Notes under the pieces: generated by a model | What the model saw: only the letters and a program-made list of their open reading frames with translations | Database searches by the model: none | What the model was told of the DNA's origin: nothing | Program-made: the position numbers and the translations under genes | Part shown: positions 20,318-28,984 of the stretch, piece after piece | How positions within the stretch are numbered: the first letter of the stretch is position 1 | How the letters are laid out: each line of letters opens with the position of its first letter | Origin: JAIRVZ01 sp031553415 | GTDB taxonomy: Bacteria > Bacteroidota > Bacteroidia > Bacteroidales > Azobacteroidaceae | Reading direction: 5' to 3' | NCBI GenBank assembly: GCA_031553415.1 | Contig: JAVBLO010000006.1 | Location: forward strand, 1-64,000 | Length of the DNA: 64,000 bases

Positions 20318-21017
20318 AAAATTTGAATCACAGCAAAAAATAGATGATTATTTGTTCGACATGCTTTCTGATGAAGATAAAGTCGCTTTTGAACAAATGA
20401 TGAAAGATGATGAAAACCTTCGCAAAGAGGTTGAACTTACCCGCCAGATTACTGAAGGTTTTCAGATAAAAGGGGAAAAAGCTGCGTTGGAAGAAATGAT
20501 GAACTTGTCATCTGATGATGAAATGCGTGCAATAATTTCGGGAGCAGAAACCAAATATCATATTGAACAACCTAAAAAATCAATTTTCAAACGGTTGAGT
20601 ATTTATATCGCTTCTGCGGCAGCCGTTATATTAATACTGCTGTATGTAGGATTGCAACCACAATATTCAAACAATGATTTGTTCAATGAATATTACAGCG
20701 ATTTCAAAGCTGCATCTACAAGAGGAGGTGCAACTGCAGAAAAGCAAAGCAAGCAATTATCAGAAACCGTTCTTATGATAAACATGGGGCAAACAGGCAA
20801 AGCTATCCAGGATTTAACAACATTCTCATCCGATCCTGAATTTGAATTCAAGCCCCAAGCGCTTTGGTACCTGTCGTTAGTTTATCTGAAATCAGGACAA
20901 CGGGAACAGGCCAAATCTGTACTTTTACAAATAGAGACTTACAGGCATGACAATGATAAGTTAGCAGATAAAGCTTTGGAATTGTTAGATAAATTGAATG
21001 AGAAGAAATGGTTATAA
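20310..21017 (+). CDS. Single-pass membrane anti-sigma-like protein with TPR-like C-terminal half
   Basis: The 235-residue protein has an acidic N-terminal region (about 1-90) with the IDDYLFDMLSDEDKVAFEQM pattern seen in Bacteroidetes anti-sigma-like proteins, one transmembrane segment (about 95-113) and a C-terminal region (about 120-235) with TPR-like helices (ALWYLSLVYLKSGQREQAK). It has no zinc-binding HxxxCxxC motif. The N-terminus is expected in the cytoplasm holding the sigma factor and the C-terminus in the periplasm. It overlaps the sigma gene by 8 nt and the CHAT gene by 10 nt. A CHAT protease encoded next to it could cleave it; that is inference. Confidence 0.75.
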   Translation: MNKKFESQQKIDDYLFDMLSDEDKVAFEQMMKDDENLRKEVELTRQITEGFQIKGEKAALEEMMNLSSDDEMRAIISGAETKYHIEQPKKSIFKRLSIYIASAAAVILILLYVGLQPQYSNNDLFNEYYSDFKAASTRGGATAEKQSKQLSETVLMINMGQTGKAIQDLTTFSSDPEFEFKPQALWYLSLVYLKSGQREQAKSVLLQIETYRHDNDKLADKALELLDKLNEKKWL

Positions 21018-23863
21018 AAAATATTATTCGCACACTTTTATTTTCTCTATTTATTTTTGGGAATGATTTACAGGCACAACCACAGGATTTTAATTTGGAA
21101 CAAGCCAATAAAGGTCGTGATTATCTATATAAAATTGTAGAATGTTTAAACTCCCAGGATTTGGAACAAGCCATTTACTGGGGAGAAGAGGTATTGAAAA
21201 TACAAGAACAATATTTTGCAGGTGATAAGCCTCCCCAAATGATGGCTTATGCTGCTTTAGGTATATCATGTTACGCAAACGAAAAGTACTTCAAAGCCCA
21301 ACCTTTCCTTGAAAATGCCTTGGAACTACTGTATGAAATGCCGGAAGAATTAGTCTCTGAATATGAAACAGATGTATTACCAATAAAATGTAGCGTATTG
21401 AATGCTTTAGGTGAATTATACCGGACATTTGGATTTTATTCGAAAGCAATACCTTTATATGAAGAGGCTGCTTTGATAGGAGAATATTTTTGGAGTAAAA
21501 ACAGTCCACAATATGCCGTTACAATAAATAACCTGGCTTCAGCATATCTGTCTTCGGGAGAATATTCAAAATCAGAGTCATATTATTTGGAAGTCATAGA
21601 ACTGAATGAAACCAATAATATTTTAGAAGGAGCATCTTATTGTTCTGCTTTAAATAATCTCGGCAACCTATATCTTAATTTGGGTAATTATTCGAAAGCA
21701 GAAAATTTGTTTAATAAATCCCTGGACAATTTGGCAAATACAGATAATTGGCAAAAAAAAATTCATTCAACTATTCTGACTAATCTGGGTTTATTATATA
21801 GCGAAAAAGGGGATAATGCCAAAGCGGAATCATATTATTTAAAGGCATTGGATAGTTTTGAAAATGAGAAAAATGATAATTCACAATTTATATCCCTTCT
21901 TTCTAACATGGCCGAATTATACAGGAAACAAGGTTTATACGAAAAAGCGGAACAATATAGCTTGCGTGTAGTGGAAAGGCGTAAAATTCTATTAGGTAAA
22001 GACAATCCTGATTATTTACAATCGCTGCATAACCTTGCAGGACTATATCTCTTTACAGAACAACATTTCAAAGCAGAATCCCTTTACCTGGAAACTGTTG
22101 AAGGACGAAAAAAGGTACTTGGTGATAATCATCCTGATTACTTAAACAGCCTTACTTCATTAGCCCGATTATATGATTATAATCAAAAACCTGATGTGGC
22201 TAAACCTTATATATCTGAAGCATTTCAAAAACAGAAAACAAATGTTCAAAAGAACTTTAATTTCCTTACCGGACCGGAACGCAATCTTTATTGGCACAAT
22301 GTAAAATCGGGGTTTGAAATGTCTTATCCTACATTTTTCCTCAATCTTTATCCAACTGATCATGAATCGTCCAAAGCCTTTTATGATAATGCTTTGTTCT
22401 GTAAAGGTTTATTATTAAGTAAATCCCTGCATTTCCGTGAATCTGTTATGCAAAAAGGAGATGAAAACCTGTTAAATTTATGGGACAATTTTGAACAAGT
22501 CAACCGGAAAATCAATTGGTTATATACAAAACCCTTAAATCAACAGGAGGATTTATCAAAACTACAGGAAGAATCCAATAAAATAGAAAAACAATTGTTA
22601 CAAAGCTTTCCTGAATATTATGAAATGAAAAATGCAAATGAAACCGGGTGGAAAAATATATCTGATAAGTTAAAGGATAATGAGGCAGCCATTGAGTTTG
22701 TTAGTTTCAGGAATCATAATTATAAAGGAAATGCCATATCTTATTGCGCTTTGGTATTAAAAAAAGATAGTCCGAATCCTATGCTCATTCCTCTTTTTGA
22801 AGAACAAGAGTTCAATGATTTGTTTACAGGCGTTATAAACCCATCCGGTATTTATTCAAACACCCGGGCAGATATAGACAAATCCCGTCTTCCGGAAAGT
22901 ACAATAAATTATGATAAACACCTATACGAATTAATCTGGGAGCCAATAGAAAACTATCTTGATGACATCAATACTATATACTATTCACCATCCGGTAAAC
23001 TGCAACAAGTTTCTTTTGCAGCTATTCCTGTAGATGAAAATACTGTTTTAATAGAGAAATATAACCTAAGACAAGTTTCAAGTACAAAAGAAATATTATC
23101 CCATAAAGATGAATCCGGAGCCATCGAGAGTGTAGCGCTTTTTGGAGGAATAGAATACAATGATACAATATCTGCCAAAGATGCTGTACTGACAAAAAAT
23201 TTCCAATATCTTGCCGGGAGTATCACCGAAGTTAACAACATTAACCAAATCCTAATTGATAACAACATCAAGTCAAGTCTGTATTGCGGTCATAATGCCA
23301 GTGAAAAAAACTTCAAGGAACTTGGAGGAAAATATGATATTATCCATACTGCAACACATGGTTTCTACATTCCCCCACATCATGCAACTTTGCAAAATTA
23401 CCGGTATTCAGCTTTTTATGAAGATAACATACCTATAGTTATCGAAAATTCACTCTTGCGTTCAGGCTTGGCACTGTCAGGAGCGAATAATGCCTGGAAT
23501 GGAAATATTATTCCGGATGATGATGAAGATGGTATTCTTACCGCACAAGAAATATCTTCCCTGAACCTGAGTGGAACAAAATTAGTTGTTCTCTCTGCCT
23601 GTGAAACCGGACTAGGAGATATCAGTGGCAGTGAAGGGGTTTATGGTTTACAACGTGCATTTAAAATGGCCGGAGTTCAATCAATCCTGATGAGCTTATG
23701 GCCGGTTCCTGACAATGAAATATCTGACTTAATGCAATTGTTTTATAGTTATTGGATAAACAATAAGATGGATAAACATGAAGCTTTTCGAAAAGCTCAA
23801 ATCGAACTAAAAAACAAGAACATATCTGCAATTACCTGGGCAGGCTTTGTTATGATCGACTAA
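21008..23863 (+). CDS. Exported TPR-CHAT protease (caspase-HetF-like)
   Basis: The 951-residue protein begins with a signal peptide (about 1-24), continues with a run of about eight TPRs (40-420, motifs such as ALNNLGNLYLNLGNYSKAE) and ends in a CHAT domain (about 610-951). The catalytic dyad of the clan CD fold is present: His784 in HTATHGF and Cys865 in LSACETGLGD. The protein ends with the conserved WAGFVMID. CHAT proteins are caspase-like cysteine peptidases whose TPRs usually sense a partner. Most known CHAT systems are cytoplasmic; the signal peptide here points to the periplasm. It overlaps the anti-sigma gene by 10 nt and its end overlaps the end of the convergent CHAT gene by 4 nt. 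Confidence 0.88.
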   Translation: MVIKNIIRTLLFSLFIFGNDLQAQPQDFNLEQANKGRDYLYKIVECLNSQDLEQAIYWGEEVLKIQEQYFAGDKPPQMMAYAALGISCYANEKYFKAQPFLENALELLYEMPEELVSEYETDVLPIKCSVLNALGELYRTFGFYSKAIPLYEEAALIGEYFWSKNSPQYAVTINNLASAYLSSGEYSKSESYYLEVIELNETNNILEGASYCSALNNLGNLYLNLGNYSKAENLFNKSLDNLANTDNWQKKIHSTILTNLGLLYSEKGDNAKAESYYLKALDSFENEKNDNSQFISLLSNMAELYRKQGLYEKAEQYSLRVVERRKILLGKDNPDYLQSLHNLAGLYLFTEQHFKAESLYLETVEGRKKVLGDNHPDYLNSLTSLARLYDYNQKPDVAKPYISEAFQKQKTNVQKNFNFLTGPERNLYWHNVKSGFEMSYPTFFLNLYPTDHESSKAFYDNALFCKGLLLSKSLHFRESVMQKGDENLLNLWDNFEQVNRKINWLYTKPLNQQEDLSKLQEESNKIEKQLLQSFPEYYEMKNANETGWKNISDKLKDNEAAIEFVSFRNHNYKGNAISYCALVLKKDSPNPMLIPLFEEQEFNDLFTGVINPSGIYSNTRADIDKSRLPESTINYDKHLYELIWEPIENYLDDINTIYYSPSGKLQQVSFAAIPVDENTVLIEKYNLRQVSSTKEILSHKDESGAIESVALFGGIEYNDTISAKDAVLTKNFQYLAGSITEVNNINQILIDNNIKSSLYCGHNASEKNFKELGGKYDIIHTATHGFYIPPHHATLQNYRYSAFYEDNIPIVIENSLLRSGLALSGANNAWNGNIIPDDDEDGILTAQEISSLNLSGTKLVVLSACETGLGDISGSEGVYGLQRAFKMAGVQSILMSLWPVPDNEISDLMQLFYSYWINNKMDKHEAFRKAQIELKNKNISAITWAGFVMID

Positions 23864-26343
23864 TCTACCATCACAAAACCAGCCCAAGCCTGTATATCCA
23901 AAGGATTATTGGCCCGGATTTTATTCTGTGCCTTCTTGAAAGCATCCCGCTTATTCATTTTTTCAACCAACCAATACTGATAAAATAAGTTCATCATTTC
24001 TGAAGTTGCCTTGTCCGGAATCTCCCATAAGCTCATCAGGATTGATTGAACTCCGGCCAATTTAAAAGCACGTTGAAGGCCGAAGACACCCTCACTTTTG
24101 TCGATATCTCCTAAACCTGTATTGCAGGCAGACAGAACTACCAATTTAGTTCCACTTAAATCTAATTGAGAAATTTCCTGGGCGGTAAGAATTCCATCTT
24201 CTTCACTATTGGAAGCAGAGTCAGCATTCCATGTTTTTTTAGCACCGGCTAATGCCAATCCGGATCTTAACAAAGGATTATCCATTAAAAGTTTCTTATT
24301 TTTTTCTGAAAAAGACAAGTAACTGAATTTTTCTTCTTTCAATCTGGTTTGAGGCAAATAAAAACCATGGGTAGCAAAATGGATAACGTCATTTTGTTTG
24401 GTATTAAGTTCTTTGAACGTCTTTTCAGAAGCCCGGTTTCCGATATACGTTTCCACATGGATTGATTGTTTACTTAATATATTATTAATTCCCTGTACTT
24501 CTTGAAGAGTTCCTTTTAAAGGTGAAAATCCATCATAAGGAATCCCTCCAAACAGAGTTATCTTTTTTATTGATTCATTTGCATTTTGGTCATTTACGAT
24601 TTCCCGTGTGCTTGTCAACTGGCATAAATCATATTGCCGCATCAATACATTCCCATTATCTGTCGGAATAGCAGCAAACGCAATTTGTTGCAATTTTCCG
24701 GATGGTGCATAATATATCTTCCTTGTATCTTTCAGGTATGACTCCACCGGTTTCCAAACCAATTCATATAATTCTTTGCCATAATTTATTCTGCTTGCCG
24801 GAAGACGTGATTCATCTATGTCGGCTCGTGTGCTTACATAAATATCGGACGGGTTGGTCATTCCTACAAATAAATCATTGAACTCCTGTTCTTCAAAAAG
24901 AGGAATAAGCTTAGGATAAGCATATCCTTTTTTCAACAACAATGCACAATATAAAACTTCATTGGTATTTTTATAATTGAAAGAAATATACTCAATGGCA
25001 GCTTCATCCTGATTTAATTGATTCCTGACATCCTCCCAGATAAGAATTCCGGGACTATTCTGCACATAAGGACGGATTTTAGCTATTAATTCTGTTTCCA
25101 GTTTTGTTGTTCTTTTACTTAAAATTTCAATATTGGAAGATAATTCTTCCACAGATCTCGATTGAAACAAACGAAAATAATCCTGATTGGATTGAGAATA
25201 TGAATCGTAAAGAGATTTTAATTCATTATCTGTAGTCGATTGAATAATTTTTCGTATCTGAATATTGCAATTAAGCAAAATCGCTTTGTTCAACAGTTGA
25301 TTATTATAACACACATCAATCAATTCATTTGAAGGATTATTGATTGCAATTGAATTAAACAATTCAAATACAGGCACAAGTGTTTTCCAGTAAGATTCCC
25401 TGATTGATTCATTCAATAATAAAGCGTTATTATCCATCCGGGTATTGTAAAACTGATTGATAATCAATACCAGTTTTTGTGCTCTTTTATAATCTTCTTT
25501 CCAATTATAATATTCCGCAAGAGTTAACAAATGATGCATATCGGCATAACTATATCGTACATCCGGGACTATTATATCATACAGGGTTGAGAACATGAAT
25601 TCAGCTATCTGATATTGTTGCTTTTGGAATCCTAAAATACCTAAATCATTAGCTAAATGATTCATATAAGGAGGAGCTTTCTTCAGAGTCTGCAATATTT
25701 GAATTACTTCGGAAAAATACAATTCCGCCTCCCTTTGTCTTCCATTTTTACTATAAAAAACGGCCAAATTATCCAGAAACATTAAATAATACGGATGTTT
25801 TTTCCCTAATTTGTTGTCATAGATTTTTTTTGCCTTTTCATAATACTCACCCGCTGTTGCTGTATTTCCTAAAGCATCATTGAGTTTTGCAATATAATCA
25901 TATAAAACTGCTTCATCCTGATCACTGTCAAAACCTATTTTGTATGAAAGGGCTTCAGCCTTCCTGAAACAATCCAAAGCCTCTGCAAATCTCGCCGTCC
26001 TGAAATAAAACCAACCTATTTTAGACAATACAATTCCATATTCAGGAGTTTCTTTACCAAAAAGTTTCTCAGCAAACGATAATTCTAAATTATAAGCTTT
26101 ATCCGCATCAGATAAATTCCCCACCCCAATATTGGCAAGCGCCAGATATTGACAAAAAAACAGTTTATCATCAGCGCTTAAGCTTTCAAATGCTTTGGAA
26201 TTATTATTTAATTGCTGAATTACTTTTTCAAATTCTTCTTTTTCCAATAAATCACTGCACTTTTTTAAGAAAGGTCTGTCCTGAGCACATACCCAATTTG
26301 CAAAAAGAGAAAGGCATACGATAAATATAAAACGTTGTTTCAT
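23860..26343 (-). CDS. Second exported TPR-CHAT protease
   Basis: The 827-residue protein has a signal peptide (MKQRFIFIVCLSLFANWVCA), TPR-like helices (about 40-330), a linker, and a C-terminal CHAT domain (about 480-827). His659 in FATHGF and Cys740 in LSACNTGLGD form the expected dyad. Its CHAT half is closely similar to that of the convergent neighbour (shared PLFEEQEFNDLF, YAPSGKLQQ/YSPSGKLQQ and WAGFVM stretches) while the TPR half is not, so the two are paralogues with different sensor parts. It is the last gene of the minus-strand operon with the glucosaminidase and the caspase, 9 nt after the caspase gene. Confidence 0.88.
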   Translation of the reverse strand: MKQRFIFIVCLSLFANWVCAQDRPFLKKCSDLLEKEEFEKVIQQLNNNSKAFESLSADDKLFFCQYLALANIGVGNLSDADKAYNLELSFAEKLFGKETPEYGIVLSKIGWFYFRTARFAEALDCFRKAEALSYKIGFDSDQDEAVLYDYIAKLNDALGNTATAGEYYEKAKKIYDNKLGKKHPYYLMFLDNLAVFYSKNGRQREAELYFSEVIQILQTLKKAPPYMNHLANDLGILGFQKQQYQIAEFMFSTLYDIIVPDVRYSYADMHHLLTLAEYYNWKEDYKRAQKLVLIINQFYNTRMDNNALLLNESIRESYWKTLVPVFELFNSIAINNPSNELIDVCYNNQLLNKAILLNCNIQIRKIIQSTTDNELKSLYDSYSQSNQDYFRLFQSRSVEELSSNIEILSKRTTKLETELIAKIRPYVQNSPGILIWEDVRNQLNQDEAAIEYISFNYKNTNEVLYCALLLKKGYAYPKLIPLFEEQEFNDLFVGMTNPSDIYVSTRADIDESRLPASRINYGKELYELVWKPVESYLKDTRKIYYAPSGKLQQIAFAAIPTDNGNVLMRQYDLCQLTSTREIVNDQNANESIKKITLFGGIPYDGFSPLKGTLQEVQGINNILSKQSIHVETYIGNRASEKTFKELNTKQNDVIHFATHGFYLPQTRLKEEKFSYLSFSEKNKKLLMDNPLLRSGLALAGAKKTWNADSASNSEEDGILTAQEISQLDLSGTKLVVLSACNTGLGDIDKSEGVFGLQRAFKLAGVQSILMSLWEIPDKATSEMMNLFYQYWLVEKMNKRDAFKKAQNKIRANNPLDIQAWAGFVMVD

Positions 26344-26352
26344 CTTGTTCCT

Positions 26353-28122
26353 TTATTTATATCTGACATAATAGTTTTTTGAATCTAAGCTAATGCCTCT
26401 GAAAGGATAATAGAAAGAGCGTTCCTGACCGTATAAATCGTTTATAAACTGTTCGAATTCACTAAGACTATATCTATCAGGATTATCTCCTCTTAATGTT
26501 TCTACAGGTGACAGGTTTAAAATATCTTCTGATGCGACCAAAACTATAGCTTCCAATCCTAAAGGTGCTCCAGTTGTTATTTTGAGAGGAATTTTTTTTG
26601 TTTTTCCCGGTTCTACATAAAAATCATTAGGCATTAAACCCATTTTAATAAGCTTAATTTCATCGTTTGGCAATACATTAATAAGTTGAAAATAAAGAGG
26701 AACACTGCTTTTGTTGGTAATCATTACGTCAAAACGGTCATTATAAAAAAACTCAATGGTACCATTCCGTTTTTTTGTATCTATACTTTGACTTATTCCG
26801 CTTTCATCAATGGGAATGAATTCGAGTATAACATCCCTATTGGTAGATTTCACATCTCTTACAATCCTTGCTCTATTTTTTTTCTCCAACCCTTCCGGAA
26901 ACGTATATTTCGACACTATAGCCCATGAGTCAGATTTAATCTTACAAGGAGGTGAAAACTCGAGGATGCTTTCTGTCAATCCGGCACTTGTAACAACAGC
27001 TGTTTGTATTGGTTGGGCATTGGTAATATCATAAGTATCAGGAGAAAAAAAGGCAATTTCAGTTTCGGGCTTAATTCCTGCCAATATTCCACCATTGATT
27101 GCAACTGATTTTTCCTTGGCATCTAACTTTTTAACTGTAAAATGATTAGGAACTTTTACAGCTTTCCCTCCAAAGACTTCTCTTCCAGCAATTCCTTCCA
27201 TTTGAGGTACCTGTTTATAACCATACTCTCCTAATGAAGCCATACCAATTTTCAAAGACTCGAAAAAAGAAGTATAACTCATATTACCTATATTTTGGTC
27301 GAACAGAGAACTTAACATATATGACAAAGAACCATATCTCTTATTTGTATCCTTATCATCATATTCATAATTTTTCTCCTCTGCACTACATGCACTTATT
27401 ACTAAGAATGATGACAGGTCTTCGCTGTCTTTTTGATTTTGAGGAAAATCTTCGTAATTATATTTATTTGTAGTGTTTGGGGTTTTATCATGAGGTATAT
27501 TAATTATATACTTTTCATCAGTCCCCCGAAAAATTTTATTTTTATCATTCTCTGCTGGAATCACATCATCCAAGTGCCTATATATCGTTCCACTATGACA
27601 AGCATCAATACAGACAAGAATATCTCCGTTTTTTCCGCATTTTTTACGCAACCTCTTAATCAACACATTAAGCTCGTCATCAATCAAATGTTTGCTGGGA
27701 TACATTTCATTCGTCACATTTTCTTGCAAGGCATCATAAGGCACCAATGCTTCATCCCAGCCATCCAATTCATCTCCATCAACGTCTGTCACCTGCTGTC
27801 CATGACCGGAAAAATGGAAATAGACGATATCTCCGGGTTTCGCATTTCTTGTCAGGATGCCAAATTCCCTTATAATTGCAGCTTTAGTTGCCTGCGTATT
27901 CAAAAGAACCTTGATATTATTTCCGGGGAATCCTTGTTTCAACAAACCTGATTTTATTATGGGCACATCATTATCTGAATTGATTTTACGCCATCCACTA
28001 TTAACCGGATACTCTGCAATCGCAACTATTAACGCCCTTTTCTCCGCATTTACAGGAGAAATAAAGAGAAAAAAAAATACTATGACCATAGCATAGTATT
28101 TTATGTTTATGTGGAAACACAT
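26353..28122 (-). CDS. Exported caspase-family (peptidase C14) protein with DUF4384-like C-terminal domain
   Basis: The 589-residue protein has a signal peptide (about 1-26, ending SPVNA), a caspase p20-like fold (about 28-310) with His107 in FHFSGHGQQ and Cys175 in IDACHSG, and a C-terminal beta region (about 440-560: VMITNKSSVPLYFQLINV ... PGKTKKIPLKI ... APLGLEAIV) that resembles DUF4384, a partner domain of bacterial caspase homologues. Bacterial members cleave after basic residues as a rule; the substrate here is unknown. It starts 10 nt after the glucosaminidase gene ends and is followed by a CHAT gene 9 nt later. An internal Met at codon 12 would give a shorter signal peptide. Confidence 0.87.
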   Translation of the reverse strand: MCFHINIKYYAMVIVFFFLFISPVNAEKRALIVAIAEYPVNSGWRKINSDNDVPIIKSGLLKQGFPGNNIKVLLNTQATKAAIIREFGILTRNAKPGDIVYFHFSGHGQQVTDVDGDELDGWDEALVPYDALQENVTNEMYPSKHLIDDELNVLIKRLRKKCGKNGDILVCIDACHSGTIYRHLDDVIPAENDKNKIFRGTDEKYIINIPHDKTPNTTNKYNYEDFPQNQKDSEDLSSFLVISACSAEEKNYEYDDKDTNKRYGSLSYMLSSLFDQNIGNMSYTSFFESLKIGMASLGEYGYKQVPQMEGIAGREVFGGKAVKVPNHFTVKKLDAKEKSVAINGGILAGIKPETEIAFFSPDTYDITNAQPIQTAVVTSAGLTESILEFSPPCKIKSDSWAIVSKYTFPEGLEKKNRARIVRDVKSTNRDVILEFIPIDESGISQSIDTKKRNGTIEFFYNDRFDVMITNKSSVPLYFQLINVLPNDEIKLIKMGLMPNDFYVEPGKTKKIPLKITTGAPLGLEAIVLVASEDILNLSPVETLRGDNPDRYSLSEFEQFINDLYGQERSFYYPFRGISLDSKNYYVRYK

Positions 28123-28132
28123 GGCTATAAAA

Positions 28133-28672
28133 TTATTTATTAGCCACCAAATCCTGATCGTACAAATACAACTGGTAAGTTTCTATAATCCGGATAAGTT
28201 TCTGGGGATATGCTTTATCCACAGCATATCCTGCTTTTTGCAATCCGGTTGCCCATCCTCTGTAATCAGTTATATCTAAATCAAATAACGATTTATACCA
28301 AGGCCTTTGTGTCAAAAACAGGGAATGATCGTTATAAGATTTTATAGTAGAATCATACTTTCTGTAAAGTTCTCCATCATTAGGATTAGTAATTACGTCA
28401 CCTTTCCATTCCGGTTTATCTTTGATACCAAAGTGATTATTTCCATGAATGGCTAAATGGCTTGTACCGGCAGCTGACTCTAATATTGCCTGAGCTAATG
28501 TTATGCTTGCCGGAATTTTATATTTGTACATCTGATAAATTGCCCAATTTTTATACGTTTGAATATATTCTTCAAAATATGGACTTCTGTTTTGAGAAAT
28601 TGTGGTAAAAGAAATTAAAGAGAAAATTGCCAGAAATGCTGCTTTTTTCAAAATTGAAATCGTGTAATTCAT
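28133..28672 (-). CDS. Exported glucosaminidase (peptidoglycan hydrolase, FlgJ/AcmA-like)
   Basis: The 179-residue protein has a signal peptide (about 1-26) and one glucosaminidase domain (about 32-165) with the ASITLAQAILESAAGTSHLA motif, Glu65 being the likely catalytic residue, followed by NNHFGIK. This family cuts the glycan strands of peptidoglycan. No LysM or SH3 wall-binding repeat is present, and the length is that of a bare catalytic domain. It is the first gene of an operon with an exported caspase and an exported CHAT protease. That pairing suggests protease control of, or cooperation with, wall degradation, but this is inferred. Confidence 0.85.
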   Translation of the reverse strand: MNYTISILKKAAFLAIFSLISFTTISQNRSPYFEEYIQTYKNWAIYQMYKYKIPASITLAQAILESAAGTSHLAIHGNNHFGIKDKPEWKGDVITNPNDGELYRKYDSTIKSYNDHSLFLTQRPWYKSLFDLDITDYRGWATGLQKAGYAVDKAYPQKLIRIIETYQLYLYDQDLVANK

Positions 28673-28784
28673 TAATATGCAAAGTTTTAATTTTTAAGAA
28701 AAATATTTTATAGCGTATGTAGTTTTCTATTTTTAAGAATTTAGAAGAACACGTTTCAAAATTAAGTATTTTTTTTACATAAAC

Positions 28785-28808
28785 AATCATTGCAAATAAT
28801 GATTTTTT
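28785..28808. terminator. Hairpin with T-tract in the gap between glucosaminidase and alcohol dehydrogenase
   Basis: AATCATT (28785-28791) and AATGATT (28798-28804) pair around a 6-nt loop and are followed by TTTTTT on the plus strand. No plus-strand gene ends just before it, so it may simply be an AT-rich palindrome near the divergent promoters. The 28673-28984 gap otherwise holds only AT-rich sequence and the dehydrogenase promoter. Confidence 0.3.
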
Positions 28809-28889
28809 GATAATTATAATCATTCAAAATAATTTTCGTTTTTTATTATTTAAACCGGATAAATAATTCGTTGGTTATCAATAATTTTT

Positions 28890-28897
28890 TAATTTTG
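28890..28897 (+). promoter_or_regulatory. Candidate -7 box for the alcohol dehydrogenase gene
   Basis: TAATTTTG matches the Bacteroidetes -7 consensus, and a TTGG lies about 16-19 nt upstream where a -33 element is expected. It would give a leader of about 80 nt. Confidence 0.5.
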
Positions 28898-28984
28898 CAT
28901 TTAAAGTTATCCAAACTTTTCCATTTATTTCATTTTCAGTGAGAAGTGTAAGGTGTACCTTGTACTCCCAAATTTTATATTATC

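Noticed and set aside
27433..27951. Long plus-strand frame (172 codons) opposite the caspase gene
   Set aside because: Shadow of the well supported minus-strand caspase gene; no recognisable protein.
17619..28672. Type III-E CRISPR (Craspase) relationship of the CHAT proteases
   Set aside because: No gRAMP/Cas7-11, Cas1, Cas2 or CRISPR repeats are seen; only the protease-sigma logic is similar.
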